Positions 16,928 through 25,577 of a DNA stretch of 64,000 bases are shown here, piece after piece (the stretch's first letter is position 1; each line of letters opens with the position of its first letter). The notes under the pieces are model-generated. The model was not told the origin of the DNA. It ran no database searches and saw only the letters and a list, made by a program, of their open reading frames with translations. Made by a program: the position numbers and the translations under genes. The stretch lies in contig OZ253937.1 of the NCBI GenBank assembly GCA_965267185.1, forward strand, positions 2,356,001 through 2,420,000, written 5' to 3'. Origin of the DNA: G965267185 sp965267185. Its GTDB lineage: Bacteria > Pseudomonadota > Alphaproteobacteria > UBA6615.

Positions 16928-17773
16928 ATGAAACTGCTACGTTATGGACCTGCCGGTAAGGAGAAACCCGGCCTGCTCGACAGCGACGGAAAGATCCGCG
17001 ATCTGTCGCGAAAAATAGACGATTTCAACGGCGACACCCTGTCGCCGGCCAGCCTACGGAAAATCGCTTCCCTCAACGAAAAGCGCCTGCCGCTGGTCAA
17101 GGGCCGACCGCGCCTCGGCCCGCCAGTTGTGCCACGGCGGACGTTTGCCATCGCGCTGAACTACGCCAAGCATGCCGCAGAAGCCAATGCCAAGGTGCCA
17201 AGCGAGCCTTTCGTGTTCACCAAGACTTGTCCGCTAACCGGCCATCGCGATTCCATCGTTCTGCCGAAGGGCTCGAAAAAGACCGATTGGGAAGTGGAGT
17301 TGTGCCTGGTCATAGGCCGCAAAGCCCAGCATGTGAGCAAACGCGACGCGTTGAAATATGTCGCCGGTTACGCCACCGGTAATGAAGTGTCCGAGCGTGA
17401 ATTTTTGATCGAACATGGCGGCTTGCAATGGATCATGGGTAAAAGCCCGGACACATTTGCGCCAATCGGCCCCTGGCTGGTAACCGCCGATGAGGTCGGT
17501 AACCCGCAAAAACTCAACCTGTGGCTCGAGGTGAACGGCAAGCGCTATCAGGACGAAAATACGTCGGACATGATTTTCGGCTGTGCGGACATCATCAGCA
17601 ACATGAGCAAGATGATCACACTGTACCCGGGCGATGTCATCTACACGGGCACGCCTTCCGGCGTCGGCTTCGGCATGAAACCGCAAAAATACCTGAAGGC
17701 CGGCGATGTCGTGACCTGCGGCGTCGAAGGGCTCGGCGAGCACCGCAGCAAGGTGGTCAAATACAAGAAATAA
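16928..17773 (+). CDS. Fumarylacetoacetate hydrolase family protein
   Basis: A 281-residue FAH-fold enzyme for C-C cleavage, decarboxylation or isomerisation of acylpyruvate-like compounds, divalent-metal dependent. ALNYAKHAAE, the metal-ligand segment DWEVELCLVIGR, GYATGNEVSERE, KSPDTFAPIGPWLVT and GDVIYTGTPSGVG are all canonical. The substrate cannot be told from sequence; most relatives act in catechol meta-cleavage or sugar-acid pathways. It follows the dioxygenase-like gene by 142 bases and ends 24 bases before a strong terminator, so it is probably its own or a two-gene unit. Confidence 0.92.
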   Translation: MKLLRYGPAGKEKPGLLDSDGKIRDLSRKIDDFNGDTLSPASLRKIASLNEKRLPLVKGRPRLGPPVVPRRTFAIALNYAKHAAEANAKVPSEPFVFTKTCPLTGHRDSIVLPKGSKKTDWEVELCLVIGRKAQHVSKRDALKYVAGYATGNEVSEREFLIEHGGLQWIMGKSPDTFAPIGPWLVTADEVGNPQKLNLWLEVNGKRYQDENTSDMIFGCADIISNMSKMITLYPGDVIYTGTPSGVGFGMKPQKYLKAGDVVTCGVEGLGEHRSKVVKYKK

Positions 17774-17797
17774 GCACGACTTGGTGCTTCGAGCGAT

Positions 17798-17827
17798 AAG
17801 GGGCTGCCCAAGCAGCCCCTTTCGTTT
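17798..17827 (+). terminator. Rho-independent terminator after the FAH-family gene
   Basis: AAGGGGCTGC, a four-base loop, then GCAGCCCCTT, followed by TTCGTTT. The stem is a perfect ten base pairs. Confidence 0.85.
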
Positions 17828-17851
17828 GCGCCGTCACAAAGCCGATACCAA

Positions 17852-18871
17852 ATGATCGAATACCCGCTCAGCGCAATTCCCGAACCTGGTGAAACCCTGG
17901 AAGTCGCGCCCGGCATCCTATGGCTGCGCATGCCACTGCCCTTCCGGCTAAACCACATCAACCTGTGGCTCTTGGAAGACGGCGACGGGTGGACTTTGAT
18001 CGACACAGGAATGGCGACCGACGAAGCACGTGACGCCTGGGATCAAATCATTACCAACCGTCTCGGCGGACGGCCAATCAACCGCATCATCGTCACCCAT
18101 TTTCATTCCGATCATGCCGGGCTAGCCGGATGGCTGGTCGACCGTTTCGGTTCGCAGTTATGGATGAGCGCATTGGAATGGGAGCGCACGCAATTGCTGG
18201 CCGGCGGCCCTGCCCCATCATGGTCGAAAGACGTGCTGTCGTTCTTCCATCAAGCCGGCTGCCCAAAAAACATGGTCACCGAAACGCACTCGATATGGTC
18301 GGGGTACAATCGGCGCATGAGCCCGGTGCCCGAGCTACATACGACTCTCAGCGAGGGTATGAGCTTCGATATCGGGGGGCGGTCCTGGCGGGTGCTCATT
18401 GGCCGCGGCCATGCTCCCGAGCATGTATCGCTCTACTGCGCGGACTCGAACGTGCTTATTGCCGGCGATCAAGTGCTGCCGAGGATATCGCCCAATGTCT
18501 CGCTATTTCCCGGTGATAGCGGCGACGATCCACTAGGAGATTTCTTAGCCACCACTTCGACCTTCCGGGCGCAACTGCCGGACACAGCACTTGTTCTGCC
18601 GTCGCACAACGAGCCGTTTTATGGGCTGCATCACCGGCTCGAAGAGCTTGCCTCACATCACGATGAGCGCCTCGAGCAAATGGCCAAGGTATGCGGCAAA
18701 CCATCGACCGCCTATGGCGTTGCACAACAGTCTTTTTCAAGTGATCTCGACGGTTTACAGGCAAGTTTGGCGGTGACGGAGACACTCGCCCACCTGAACT
18801 ACCTGATAACTCTGGGCCGCATCGAACGGCATACCCGCGCCGATGGCGTTTGGCTCCACGGGACGTCCTAG
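17852..18871 (+). CDS. Metallo-beta-lactamase-fold hydrolase with C-terminal helical domain
   Basis: A 339-residue MBL-fold hydrolase. The di-metal motif is THFHSDHAGLAGWL; further metal-site segments are GRGHAPEHVSLYC and LPSHNEPFYGL. LNHINLWLLEDGDGWTLIDT is the typical strand before the metal site. After about residue 240 follows an alpha-helical extension (HRLEELASHHDERLEQM, VTETLAHLNYLITLGRIER), as in glyoxalase-II-like proteins that hydrolyse acyl-CoA or lactone substrates. The frame begins just after the preceding terminator, so it has its own promoter. Substrate not determined. Confidence 0.88.
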   Translation: MIEYPLSAIPEPGETLEVAPGILWLRMPLPFRLNHINLWLLEDGDGWTLIDTGMATDEARDAWDQIITNRLGGRPINRIIVTHFHSDHAGLAGWLVDRFGSQLWMSALEWERTQLLAGGPAPSWSKDVLSFFHQAGCPKNMVTETHSIWSGYNRRMSPVPELHTTLSEGMSFDIGGRSWRVLIGRGHAPEHVSLYCADSNVLIAGDQVLPRISPNVSLFPGDSGDDPLGDFLATTSTFRAQLPDTALVLPSHNEPFYGLHHRLEELASHHDERLEQMAKVCGKPSTAYGVAQQSFSSDLDGLQASLAVTETLAHLNYLITLGRIERHTRADGVWLHGTS

Positions 18872-19054
18872 TCCCCAAGGCATAGGTGGCGAGCTGGCTG
18901 AACGCTCCGGCGACGGGATGGCGCCACCGGTATTTTTATTTTATATCCAACCGGCATTATCGACACTACTCGGCCAAACTCATCGATGCGCTTCCGGTCT
19001 CGACCGTTGGGCTATGAGTTGCGCCGTGTCGGAACACGAAACACGAGGAAAATA

Positions 19055-20029
19055 ATGAGCAAGATAACGGTTGCCGTCACCGACACAGTATTTCCCGACT
19101 GGAAACCGGCCGAGGAAGCGCTGTCGGCGTTGGATGTAGAGCTGGTACGAGCTGAAACTCCGGAGCAGGACGCAATCCTGGCCGTCGCCCAGAATGCCGA
19201 AGCGGTGTTCGTGACCTACGCCCAGATCACGGCGGACGTTATTGCCGGATTGGAGAACTGTAAGGTTATCGGCCGTTTCGGTATCGGCACCGACAATATC
19301 GATATCGAGGCCGCCACCAACGCCGGCATCGTTGTTACCTACGCACCGGTCTATTGCCTCGACGAGGTCTCCGACCACGCGATGGCGCTGCTCCTGTCGC
19401 TCGCCCGCAAGATTCCTTTTTCGACTTCGATGGTCGCCGCGGGACGCTGGGAAATGCCGGCGGTCGTGCCCATTCGCCGCTTCAAAGGCCGCACGCTCGG
19501 CTTGGTCGGCATCGGCAACATCGCCCAGGCAATCGTCGCCAAGGCGCAGGCGTTCGGCATCAAAACGATCGCCGCCGACCCTTACGCGCCCGACGAGATC
19601 TTTGCCAAGACGAATACTGAAAAAGTCGAGTTCGATGAGTTGCTTGAACGCTCCGACTACATCTCGGTGCATGCGCCGTTGACGCCGGAAACCGAAAACA
19701 TGTTCAGCACCGATGCGTTCGCCAAAATGAAGTCGGACGCATTGCTTATCAACACCTCGCGCGGCCCCCTGGTCGACGTCGACGCTCTGGTCAAAGCGCT
19801 CGACGCGGGTGAAATCGGCGGCGCCGCGCTGGACGTGCTGCCCCAAGAACCGCCCACCGCAGGCCATCCCGTGCTGGGACGCGACGACGTCATTATAACC
19901 CCGCACACCGGTTTCTATTCCGAAGACGCGCTACTCGACCTGCAAACCACTGTCGCGACCGACGTGGCGACTGTTCTGGGCGGCGGCAAGCCGAAGTACC
20001 CAGTTAATCAGAAGGTGTTGGAGGGATAA
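19055..20029 (+). CDS. D-isomer-specific 2-hydroxyacid dehydrogenase
   Basis: A 324-residue NAD(P)-dependent reductase interconverting a 2-oxoacid and a D-2-hydroxyacid. The Rossmann motif is LGLVGIGNIAQAI; catalytic Arg is in INTSRGPLVD, Glu in LPQEPP and His in TPHTGFYSE. RFGIGTDNIDIEAA marks the C-terminal-binding-protein-like branch. An ATG preceded by GAGG was chosen over an upstream ATG that would add 23 basic, non-conserved residues. With the zinc alcohol dehydrogenase 60 bases downstream it may form a two-gene redox unit. Confidence 0.9.
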   Translation: MSKITVAVTDTVFPDWKPAEEALSALDVELVRAETPEQDAILAVAQNAEAVFVTYAQITADVIAGLENCKVIGRFGIGTDNIDIEAATNAGIVVTYAPVYCLDEVSDHAMALLLSLARKIPFSTSMVAAGRWEMPAVVPIRRFKGRTLGLVGIGNIAQAIVAKAQAFGIKTIAADPYAPDEIFAKTNTEKVEFDELLERSDYISVHAPLTPETENMFSTDAFAKMKSDALLINTSRGPLVDVDALVKALDAGEIGGAALDVLPQEPPTAGHPVLGRDDVIITPHTGFYSEDALLDLQTTVATDVATVLGGGKPKYPVNQKVLEG

Positions 20030-20089
20030 AGCAAACCCGGCGACCGCTTCAACCAACCGCACGGGCGACAGAACCTGGAGTGAGAGACA

Positions 20090-21106
20090 ATGAAGGCAAT
20101 GGTACTCGGCGCACCCAGCGCGGTGAGCCTGGAGAATGTTGAGCAACCCAATTCCGACACCGGCGACAGCGTCGTTCGGGTAACTCACAGCGGTATTTGT
20201 GGTACCGACCTCAAGATCTTCACGGGCGGTATCCCGGCAAAATACCCGCTGATCATGGGCCACGAGATGATCGGCGAAGTGATCGAGGCCGCAAGTTCCG
20301 ATACACCCAAGGCAGGCACTCGCGTTATCGTCGATCCGGTGACCTTTTGCGGAAACTGCTTTCACTGCGACATCGGACAGACCCAACTCTGTCCCAATGG
20401 CGGGCTAATCGGGCGCGATAGCGACGGCGGCTTCGCCGAGTTCGTCGCTGCACCGCCAGGCAATATGTACGCCATGCCCGACAGTATCGGCGACCGCGAG
20501 GCGCCGCTAATTCAAGTGCTCACCACGGTAATGCATGCCCAGCAGATGGCGTCCATCTCGCCCGGGGATACCGTCGTCATTCTGGGGCTCGGCGTGAGCG
20601 GATTGCTTCACGTACAGCTTGCCAAAGCCCGCGGCGCCAAAACCATCATCGGCATCACGCGCAGCGCCTGGAAGCGCGAGGTCGCCGACAATATCGGCGC
20701 CGATTTGACCTTGGCGCCCGACGAGACGACGAAGGATCGGGTGCTCGAAGCCACCGGTGGCATCGGCGCCGATGTCGTCGTTGAATCCGCCGGGAAACTG
20801 CCGGTGTTGGCGCAAGCGATGGACCTGGTGCGGCTCGGCGGACGCGTGCTGGGCTTCGGTATCCACACCAATACCGAGGGAGCGCTGCCGTTCTACGACA
20901 TGTATTTCAAGGAAATTCAGTTCATTAACGCGCGTGCCGCCACGCAAAAAGACTTTGCCTCCTGTCTGGAGATGTGCGGCAGCGGCGCGATCGATCTGAA
21001 ACCGCTCATCAGCGATGTCGTCCCGCTCGACCAGCTCGATCAAGCGCTTGAGATGGTCGGCACCGACGCGCCACAGCGCATGAAGATCATCCTGGAGAAT
21101 GTCTAG
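20090..21106 (+). CDS. Zinc-dependent alcohol/polyol dehydrogenase
   Basis: A 338-residue medium-chain dehydrogenase. Catalytic zinc site: HSGICGTDLK and MGHEMIGEV; the structural zinc site has four Cys in CGNCFHCDIGQTQLC. GLGVSGLLHVQLAKARG is the nucleotide-binding loop. It resembles threonine, sorbitol and glycerol dehydrogenase-like enzymes; substrate unknown. GGAG lies ahead of the ATG. Its last four bases overlap the end of the convergent flavoprotein gene. Confidence 0.9.
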   Translation: MKAMVLGAPSAVSLENVEQPNSDTGDSVVRVTHSGICGTDLKIFTGGIPAKYPLIMGHEMIGEVIEAASSDTPKAGTRVIVDPVTFCGNCFHCDIGQTQLCPNGGLIGRDSDGGFAEFVAAPPGNMYAMPDSIGDREAPLIQVLTTVMHAQQMASISPGDTVVILGLGVSGLLHVQLAKARGAKTIIGITRSAWKREVADNIGADLTLAPDETTKDRVLEATGGIGADVVVESAGKLPVLAQAMDLVRLGGRVLGFGIHTNTEGALPFYDMYFKEIQFINARAATQKDFASCLEMCGSGAIDLKPLISDVVPLDQLDQALEMVGTDAPQRMKIILENV

Positions 21107-22818
21107 GCGGCCGCCGACGGCGCGGCCTGCTTGAGCGGGTCCTTGTGAAGGACAATTTCGCCGCCCGGCCCTTGCTCGAGCCGGGTGACGGCATTCCAAT
21201 TGACCGTATCGGTTTCTTCGAAATCGATACGGTAATGGGCGCCGCGGCTTTCCTCGCGGGCGACCGACGCCGTGGCGAGAAGGCGGCCCAACAATGCCAA
21301 ATTCTTCACCGACAACGCGCTCTCCAGCTCTTGCCCGCGCACCTTTTCGGAATCGCGCGCTTCATCTGAAAGCCGCATCTGCGGAATCTGCTCCGCTTCG
21401 ATCTCCGCATACTCGGCAAGCGCGGCGTTACAGCCCTCGGCGCTGCGGATCGATCCGAGTTGTTCGTGGGCCAACATGCGGCAGCGCAACCGGACATCTG
21501 CTTGCAAGGGCCCCTCGTCGCGGCCGATGAGTTCGGCGAGCCAGTCGCTCGCATCGGCAGGCACATCGACCTTGCCCGGCGACGCGCTCTCGGCCTTGGC
21601 AGTTGCGGATGCGGCCCGGCCTGCCCGGCGGCCAAAGACCAAGGCCGACGACAGCGCCGACCCACCGATACGGTTGCCGCCATGAATGCCACCGCCGGTT
21701 TCACCAGCCGCCCATAAACCGTCCAACGGTGTCTTGCCGTCGACATCGATCTTGAGCCCGCCGAGCCAAGTATGGCTGCCCGGCGCCACCTCCAGCGGCG
21801 TTTCCGTGATATCGATGCCGCGGTGAAGGCAGGTTTTGTAGACGTGCGGGATCTGCTTCTGGATGGTCTCCAGCGGAACCTCCGTGGCATCCATGAAAAT
21901 GCCACCGGTCAGACCGGCCCGACCGGCGTGAATCTCCTTCGCCATTGCCAAGATAACTTCGCTGCGCGTGCTGCGTTCCGCGGTATCGGGGAAGTAGCGC
22001 TTCAGGAACAGCTCACCGTCGCGGTTGCGGAACACCGCACCCGCATTAATGAAACCCGTGGGATGCGGCGCGAAACCGAACAGCTCTTCGGGCGAGCAGC
22101 ACATGGCCTGGAAGTCGATCATCTCGATGCCAAGTAGCGGGACACCGGCGCGGAATCCCATGACGTAGCCATCGCCGGTCACCTGAGGTGGATTATCATT
22201 CACGTAGAACAGGCCGCTGCCACCTCCGGTGCAAAGGATGACTTCTTTCGCCGCATAAGCGACAAGGCTACCGGTGCCGTAGTTGACGCCCCAGGCACCC
22301 ACGACCCGCCCATTATCGACTACGAGATCCATCATTGCCGTATTGGCGTGCTGTTCGATCCGCTGATCGGGCCGCAATTTCTTCGCCAAAGTCTTCGTCA
22401 CCATATTGCCGGTGGTGTCGAAATGGTGGACCGCCCGCGGCTTGGTGTGATTGGGGAACATCTTGAGGTCGAGCTCGCCATTCTCCTTGGTAACGAACTC
22501 CGCGCCCCACTCGCGTAGATCGTTGACCACGTCGATGATGCCCTCACACCACGCACCGGCAAGTTCCGGATCGATCAGCTCGCCGCCATGCTCCAGGATT
22601 TCCGCTAGGTGTAGCTTCGGGCTGTCGCCGGGCCCCATCGCGGCGGCAAAGCCGCCGCGCGCAACCGATGTCGTGCCGCTCGGCGGCCGGCTTTTGCCGG
22701 CCAGGATTACCTTCACGCCGGCATCAGCGCACTCGAAACACGCCATTGCGCCGGCAGCGCCGCCGCCGACAACCAGAACATCGGTTTCGTAATGTTCGAC
22801 AGGAATATCAAGTGCCAC
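21103..22818 (-). CDS. Fumarate reductase/succinate dehydrogenase flavoprotein-like FAD oxidoreductase
   Basis: A 571-residue soluble flavoprotein of the SdhA/FrdA/NadB family. VLVVGGGAAGAMACFE is the FAD Rossmann loop; SGTTSVARGGFAAAMG replaces the covalent-FAD His motif of SdhA, so FAD is likely non-covalent; HGGNRIGGSALSSALVFG holds the catalytic Arg and FAD loop. No SdhB-like iron-sulfur or membrane subunit is near, so it is not respiratory complex II. Members of this branch reduce or oxidise diverse alpha,beta-unsaturated acids. A GTG start follows GAGGAGAG. Upstream on the same strand lies the Tm-1-like gene, 32 bases away, suggesting one operon running down from 26837. Confidence 0.87.
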   Translation of the reverse strand: MALDIPVEHYETDVLVVGGGAAGAMACFECADAGVKVILAGKSRPPSGTTSVARGGFAAAMGPGDSPKLHLAEILEHGGELIDPELAGAWCEGIIDVVNDLREWGAEFVTKENGELDLKMFPNHTKPRAVHHFDTTGNMVTKTLAKKLRPDQRIEQHANTAMMDLVVDNGRVVGAWGVNYGTGSLVAYAAKEVILCTGGGSGLFYVNDNPPQVTGDGYVMGFRAGVPLLGIEMIDFQAMCCSPEELFGFAPHPTGFINAGAVFRNRDGELFLKRYFPDTAERSTRSEVILAMAKEIHAGRAGLTGGIFMDATEVPLETIQKQIPHVYKTCLHRGIDITETPLEVAPGSHTWLGGLKIDVDGKTPLDGLWAAGETGGGIHGGNRIGGSALSSALVFGRRAGRAASATAKAESASPGKVDVPADASDWLAELIGRDEGPLQADVRLRCRMLAHEQLGSIRSAEGCNAALAEYAEIEAEQIPQMRLSDEARDSEKVRGQELESALSVKNLALLGRLLATASVAREESRGAHYRIDFEETDTVNWNAVTRLEQGPGGEIVLHKDPLKQAAPSAAA

Positions 22819-22850
22819 GGATACTCTCTCCTCTGCGCGTCGCGAGGACG

Positions 22851-24092
22851 CTACGACTGCATAATTCGCTCAAAAGCGTCGACGCACGCATCGGCGAATT
22901 CGGGATCGTTTATATGAAGGTCGAGCTCTTCGAGCCGTCCCTTGTTAAGGTGCTGTGCTAGCACACGAACGAAGGCAGCGTCGACGTCCGGCTGATCCCA
23001 CGAGCCAATATCGTTTCCTTCAAGGTCATGGGTCATGCGCTTCGTGTGTTCGCTGTAACCACGCTTGGGAATAAGAACTACGAAATCGCCAAGCGATTGG
23101 TTCAGTCGGTCGGCGAATAGACGGCCCAGCGCCTCGCACTCCTCGGCATTAGTGCGCATCAGGATGTTTTGTGCGTTGTATTGAAAAAACTCACGGTCGG
23201 CGAACTTCTCCGGCACCATACCGACCCAGAAGTTCGAGTGGTCGATGGCGCCGGGTACGATGACCTGAGGCAAACCGGCGGCGCTCGCAGATGTCAGGCG
23301 GGTCTCGCCGGCGCTATAGACCCCATCGACCAGCAGGTCCGTCAATTCGTGGGTCGTCACATCCACCACGCCCGCCAGCTCACCTTGCCGGGCAAGCGAT
23401 TCAAGCGCTTTGCCGCCAGGGCCCGAGGCGTGGAAGTGAATCACTTCGTACCCCAATTCCGTCAACCGCTCGGTCACGCGGTCGACGCAGCGGGCCGTGC
23501 CGCCGAACGACGACACACCGATCAGCGGCGGCTCTTCAAGGCTGTGTTCGCCGCGCGCCGCGCGCGCTAACGCCATGGCGGCGACCGCATTGGCGGCGTT
23601 TTCCAGTACCCCGCGGGTAATCCGGTTGAGCGTAAAATCGCCAATCGACGGGAACATGACGATATCGCTTTCCGCCACATACCATTGAACAGCGGCAGTC
23701 GCGGCCACGGCGCTGACCATAACCTTCGGGACCAATGCCGGGAGCGCTCGCATCATCGAGCACCCCATCGATGTGCCGTTGGCGCCGCCCAACGCAATGA
23801 CGCCACCGAACGCGCCGGTTCGGAATCGCTCACGCAGAACGCTCGCTCCGCCAGCAACCATAACTTCCGCCGCGCGGGTACGGTCGAGTTCGGAGAGGCC
23901 GTCCCAGCTGACGCCACCTGCTTCCGCAAGCTCGCCGCCGGTGATGTCCGCGCCGCCATTGGGGTGCGGACGCAGCGACAAATCGACCAACCGCGGTGTG
24001 ACGCCCGCGCGCCGCAGGGCGTCACAGACGAACTGTGCCTCGGCCCCCTTACTGTCCAAGGTTACCAGCACCGCGACGGCGACTTCTGCCAA
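22851..24092 (-). CDS. Tm-1-like ATP-binding (UPF0261) protein
   Basis: About 413 residues spanning the whole UPF0261 family. VAVLVTLDSKGAEAQFVCDA opens the N-terminal half; GGANGTSMGCSMMRALP and the C-terminal FQYNAQNILMRTNAEE are family motifs. In plants the N-terminal half of Tm-1 binds viral replicase and ATP, but its bacterial function is unknown; bacterial homologues often accompany a TIM-barrel PEP-hydrolase-family protein. That partner is absent here; instead a PEP-synthase-like gene stands just upstream. I chose TTG at 24092 because GGGGAG lies seven bases before it; an upstream TTG at 24107 has no such signal. Confidence 0.85.
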   Translation of the reverse strand: MAEVAVAVLVTLDSKGAEAQFVCDALRRAGVTPRLVDLSLRPHPNGGADITGGELAEAGGVSWDGLSELDRTRAAEVMVAGGASVLRERFRTGAFGGVIALGGANGTSMGCSMMRALPALVPKVMVSAVAATAAVQWYVAESDIVMFPSIGDFTLNRITRGVLENAANAVAAMALARAARGEHSLEEPPLIGVSSFGGTARCVDRVTERLTELGYEVIHFHASGPGGKALESLARQGELAGVVDVTTHELTDLLVDGVYSAGETRLTSASAAGLPQVIVPGAIDHSNFWVGMVPEKFADREFFQYNAQNILMRTNAEECEALGRLFADRLNQSLGDFVVLIPKRGYSEHTKRMTHDLEGNDIGSWDQPDVDAAFVRVLAQHLNKGRLEELDLHINDPEFADACVDAFERIMQS

Positions 24093-24164
24093 TACCGTGC
24101 TCCCCAATAAGGAATGTCCGCGGCCAGCATATCACTATGGCAAGGCCAAGCAGAGGGGCGTCAG

Positions 24165-25487
24165 CTAGGGCGACAGTGCGCCCTTGCTGTCGCCGGGCAT
24201 CCACCGCACGACGCCGGCCACGCCGTCGACCGCTACCATCGCACCGTCGGCAATCTGGCGCGTGGCTTCCGGAACGCCCAACACCATCGGAATACCGCGT
24301 TCACGCCCCAAAGATGCAAGATGCGACGTGCTGCCGCCCAGTTCCGCCACCACGGCCGACACGCGCGGCAGTACGCTCACCAGCGCCGGCCCGGCGACCT
24401 TGGTAACCAACACATCGCCCGGATTGATGCGGGCGACTTCGCACTCGCAAGCGATGACGCAAGCACGCCCCGTCCCCAAGCCGATGCCGCCAGGATGACC
24501 GCGCAAACCGGGCTTACCGCGCCAGATTTCATCGGGGATTTGCGATTCTTGGACGTGTAGCGGGCGCGCCTGCAGCATCTTGATGCCCGCTTTGTCCATG
24601 GCCCATTCGATTTCGACGGGCTGTCCCATCAGGTCGTGGGCAACCTTCATGTAACCGGCGAGTTCGCGGACCTGACCCTCGGTGAGGCAGGCTCCTTTTG
24701 CCTCATGATCGTGGTCGTGGCTGTGCGTATGCGCTTCGCCGCCGTGATGGACGTGACAGTGAGCGCTATGTTCGAACTCCTCACCCCGCACCGTTTCCAA
24801 TAACTCGCCATCGGCTGACAAGTCATAGCGGTCTGGTACAACCTCGCCTTGCGCCAATGCTTCTCCCAGCCCCCACGTGGCGCTGACGGACATGCCGCCA
24901 TCGGCGGTCTGGCTTAAGCCGCCGCCGGAGGCTTCCGCCTCGATGAGCGGCTGCACGAGAACCGCCATAGCGGTGTCGATCGCCATGATGCCCTTATCGT
25001 CCATGTAGCGCATCGCGCGGGGCGACCACAGCGCCCCCCAGCAAGCGCGCAGGGCCGTAATGAAATCTTGCTCGTTTTCGATGCCAAGAAATGTTTGGAA
25101 TTGACCCGCGAAGGACGATCCCTCGGTATCCTCCATCAGCGACGAAGATCGCACGGCGATACGCCCGCCGCTCTCGGCAACAAGCGCCCGGTAGGCTTCC
25201 ACCAGTTCTGCTTCGATTTCCGGTGCGATTGGCTCCGAAAACAGGCCAATCCGGACATCGGCGACGTGGCCGCGCGATTCCATAAATGGCAACGTCACAG
25301 CCTTCTCGGCGGCGTCTGTCAGCCCCAAGGTTTCGAGCTGATGGTTGTAGGCATCGGCGCCAAGGCAAAATCCACCGGGCGTCGGCAATCCGGCATGGCC
25401 GAGCGCCGCTTGATTGGCGGCCTTGGGGCCGAAACGCTCGGCGTCGGCAGCGGCCGAGTCAGCGAGATTTACAACGAACCTTGCCAT
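24165..25487 (-). CDS. Shortened PEP-synthase-like protein with a histidine-rich insert
   Basis: About 440 residues: an N-terminal ATP-grasp PPDK_N-like domain (GPKAANQAALGHAGLPTPGG at 20-39, AVRSSSLMEDTEGSSFAG at 111-128, EIEWAMDKAGIKMLQARPLH) followed by the swivelling phosphohistidine domain with catalytic His389 in GGSTSHLASLGRERG. The C-terminal PEP/pyruvate TIM barrel of true PpsA or PPDK is missing, so the protein probably phosphorylates another acceptor or needs a partner. At residues 240-261 ten of 22 positions are His, mixed with Asp and Cys, a likely metal-binding loop not usual in the family. The start used is the ATG after AGAGAG; upstream codons read no conserved sequence. Confidence 0.85.
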   Translation of the reverse strand: MARFVVNLADSAAADAERFGPKAANQAALGHAGLPTPGGFCLGADAYNHQLETLGLTDAAEKAVTLPFMESRGHVADVRIGLFSEPIAPEIEAELVEAYRALVAESGGRIAVRSSSLMEDTEGSSFAGQFQTFLGIENEQDFITALRACWGALWSPRAMRYMDDKGIMAIDTAMAVLVQPLIEAEASGGGLSQTADGGMSVSATWGLGEALAQGEVVPDRYDLSADGELLETVRGEEFEHSAHCHVHHGGEAHTHSHDHDHEAKGACLTEGQVRELAGYMKVAHDLMGQPVEIEWAMDKAGIKMLQARPLHVQESQIPDEIWRGKPGLRGHPGGIGLGTGRACVIACECEVARINPGDVLVTKVAGPALVSVLPRVSAVVAELGGSTSHLASLGRERGIPMVLGVPEATRQIADGAMVAVDGVAGVVRWMPGDSKGALSP

Positions 25488-25577
25488 CGGATGGAACTCT
25501 CTCAAAAAGTCGGAACGGCCGGGCGAAACATCGCCCGGCCGCCCCATCATGTCACATTAGTGTCCGAGTAGGCGCTT

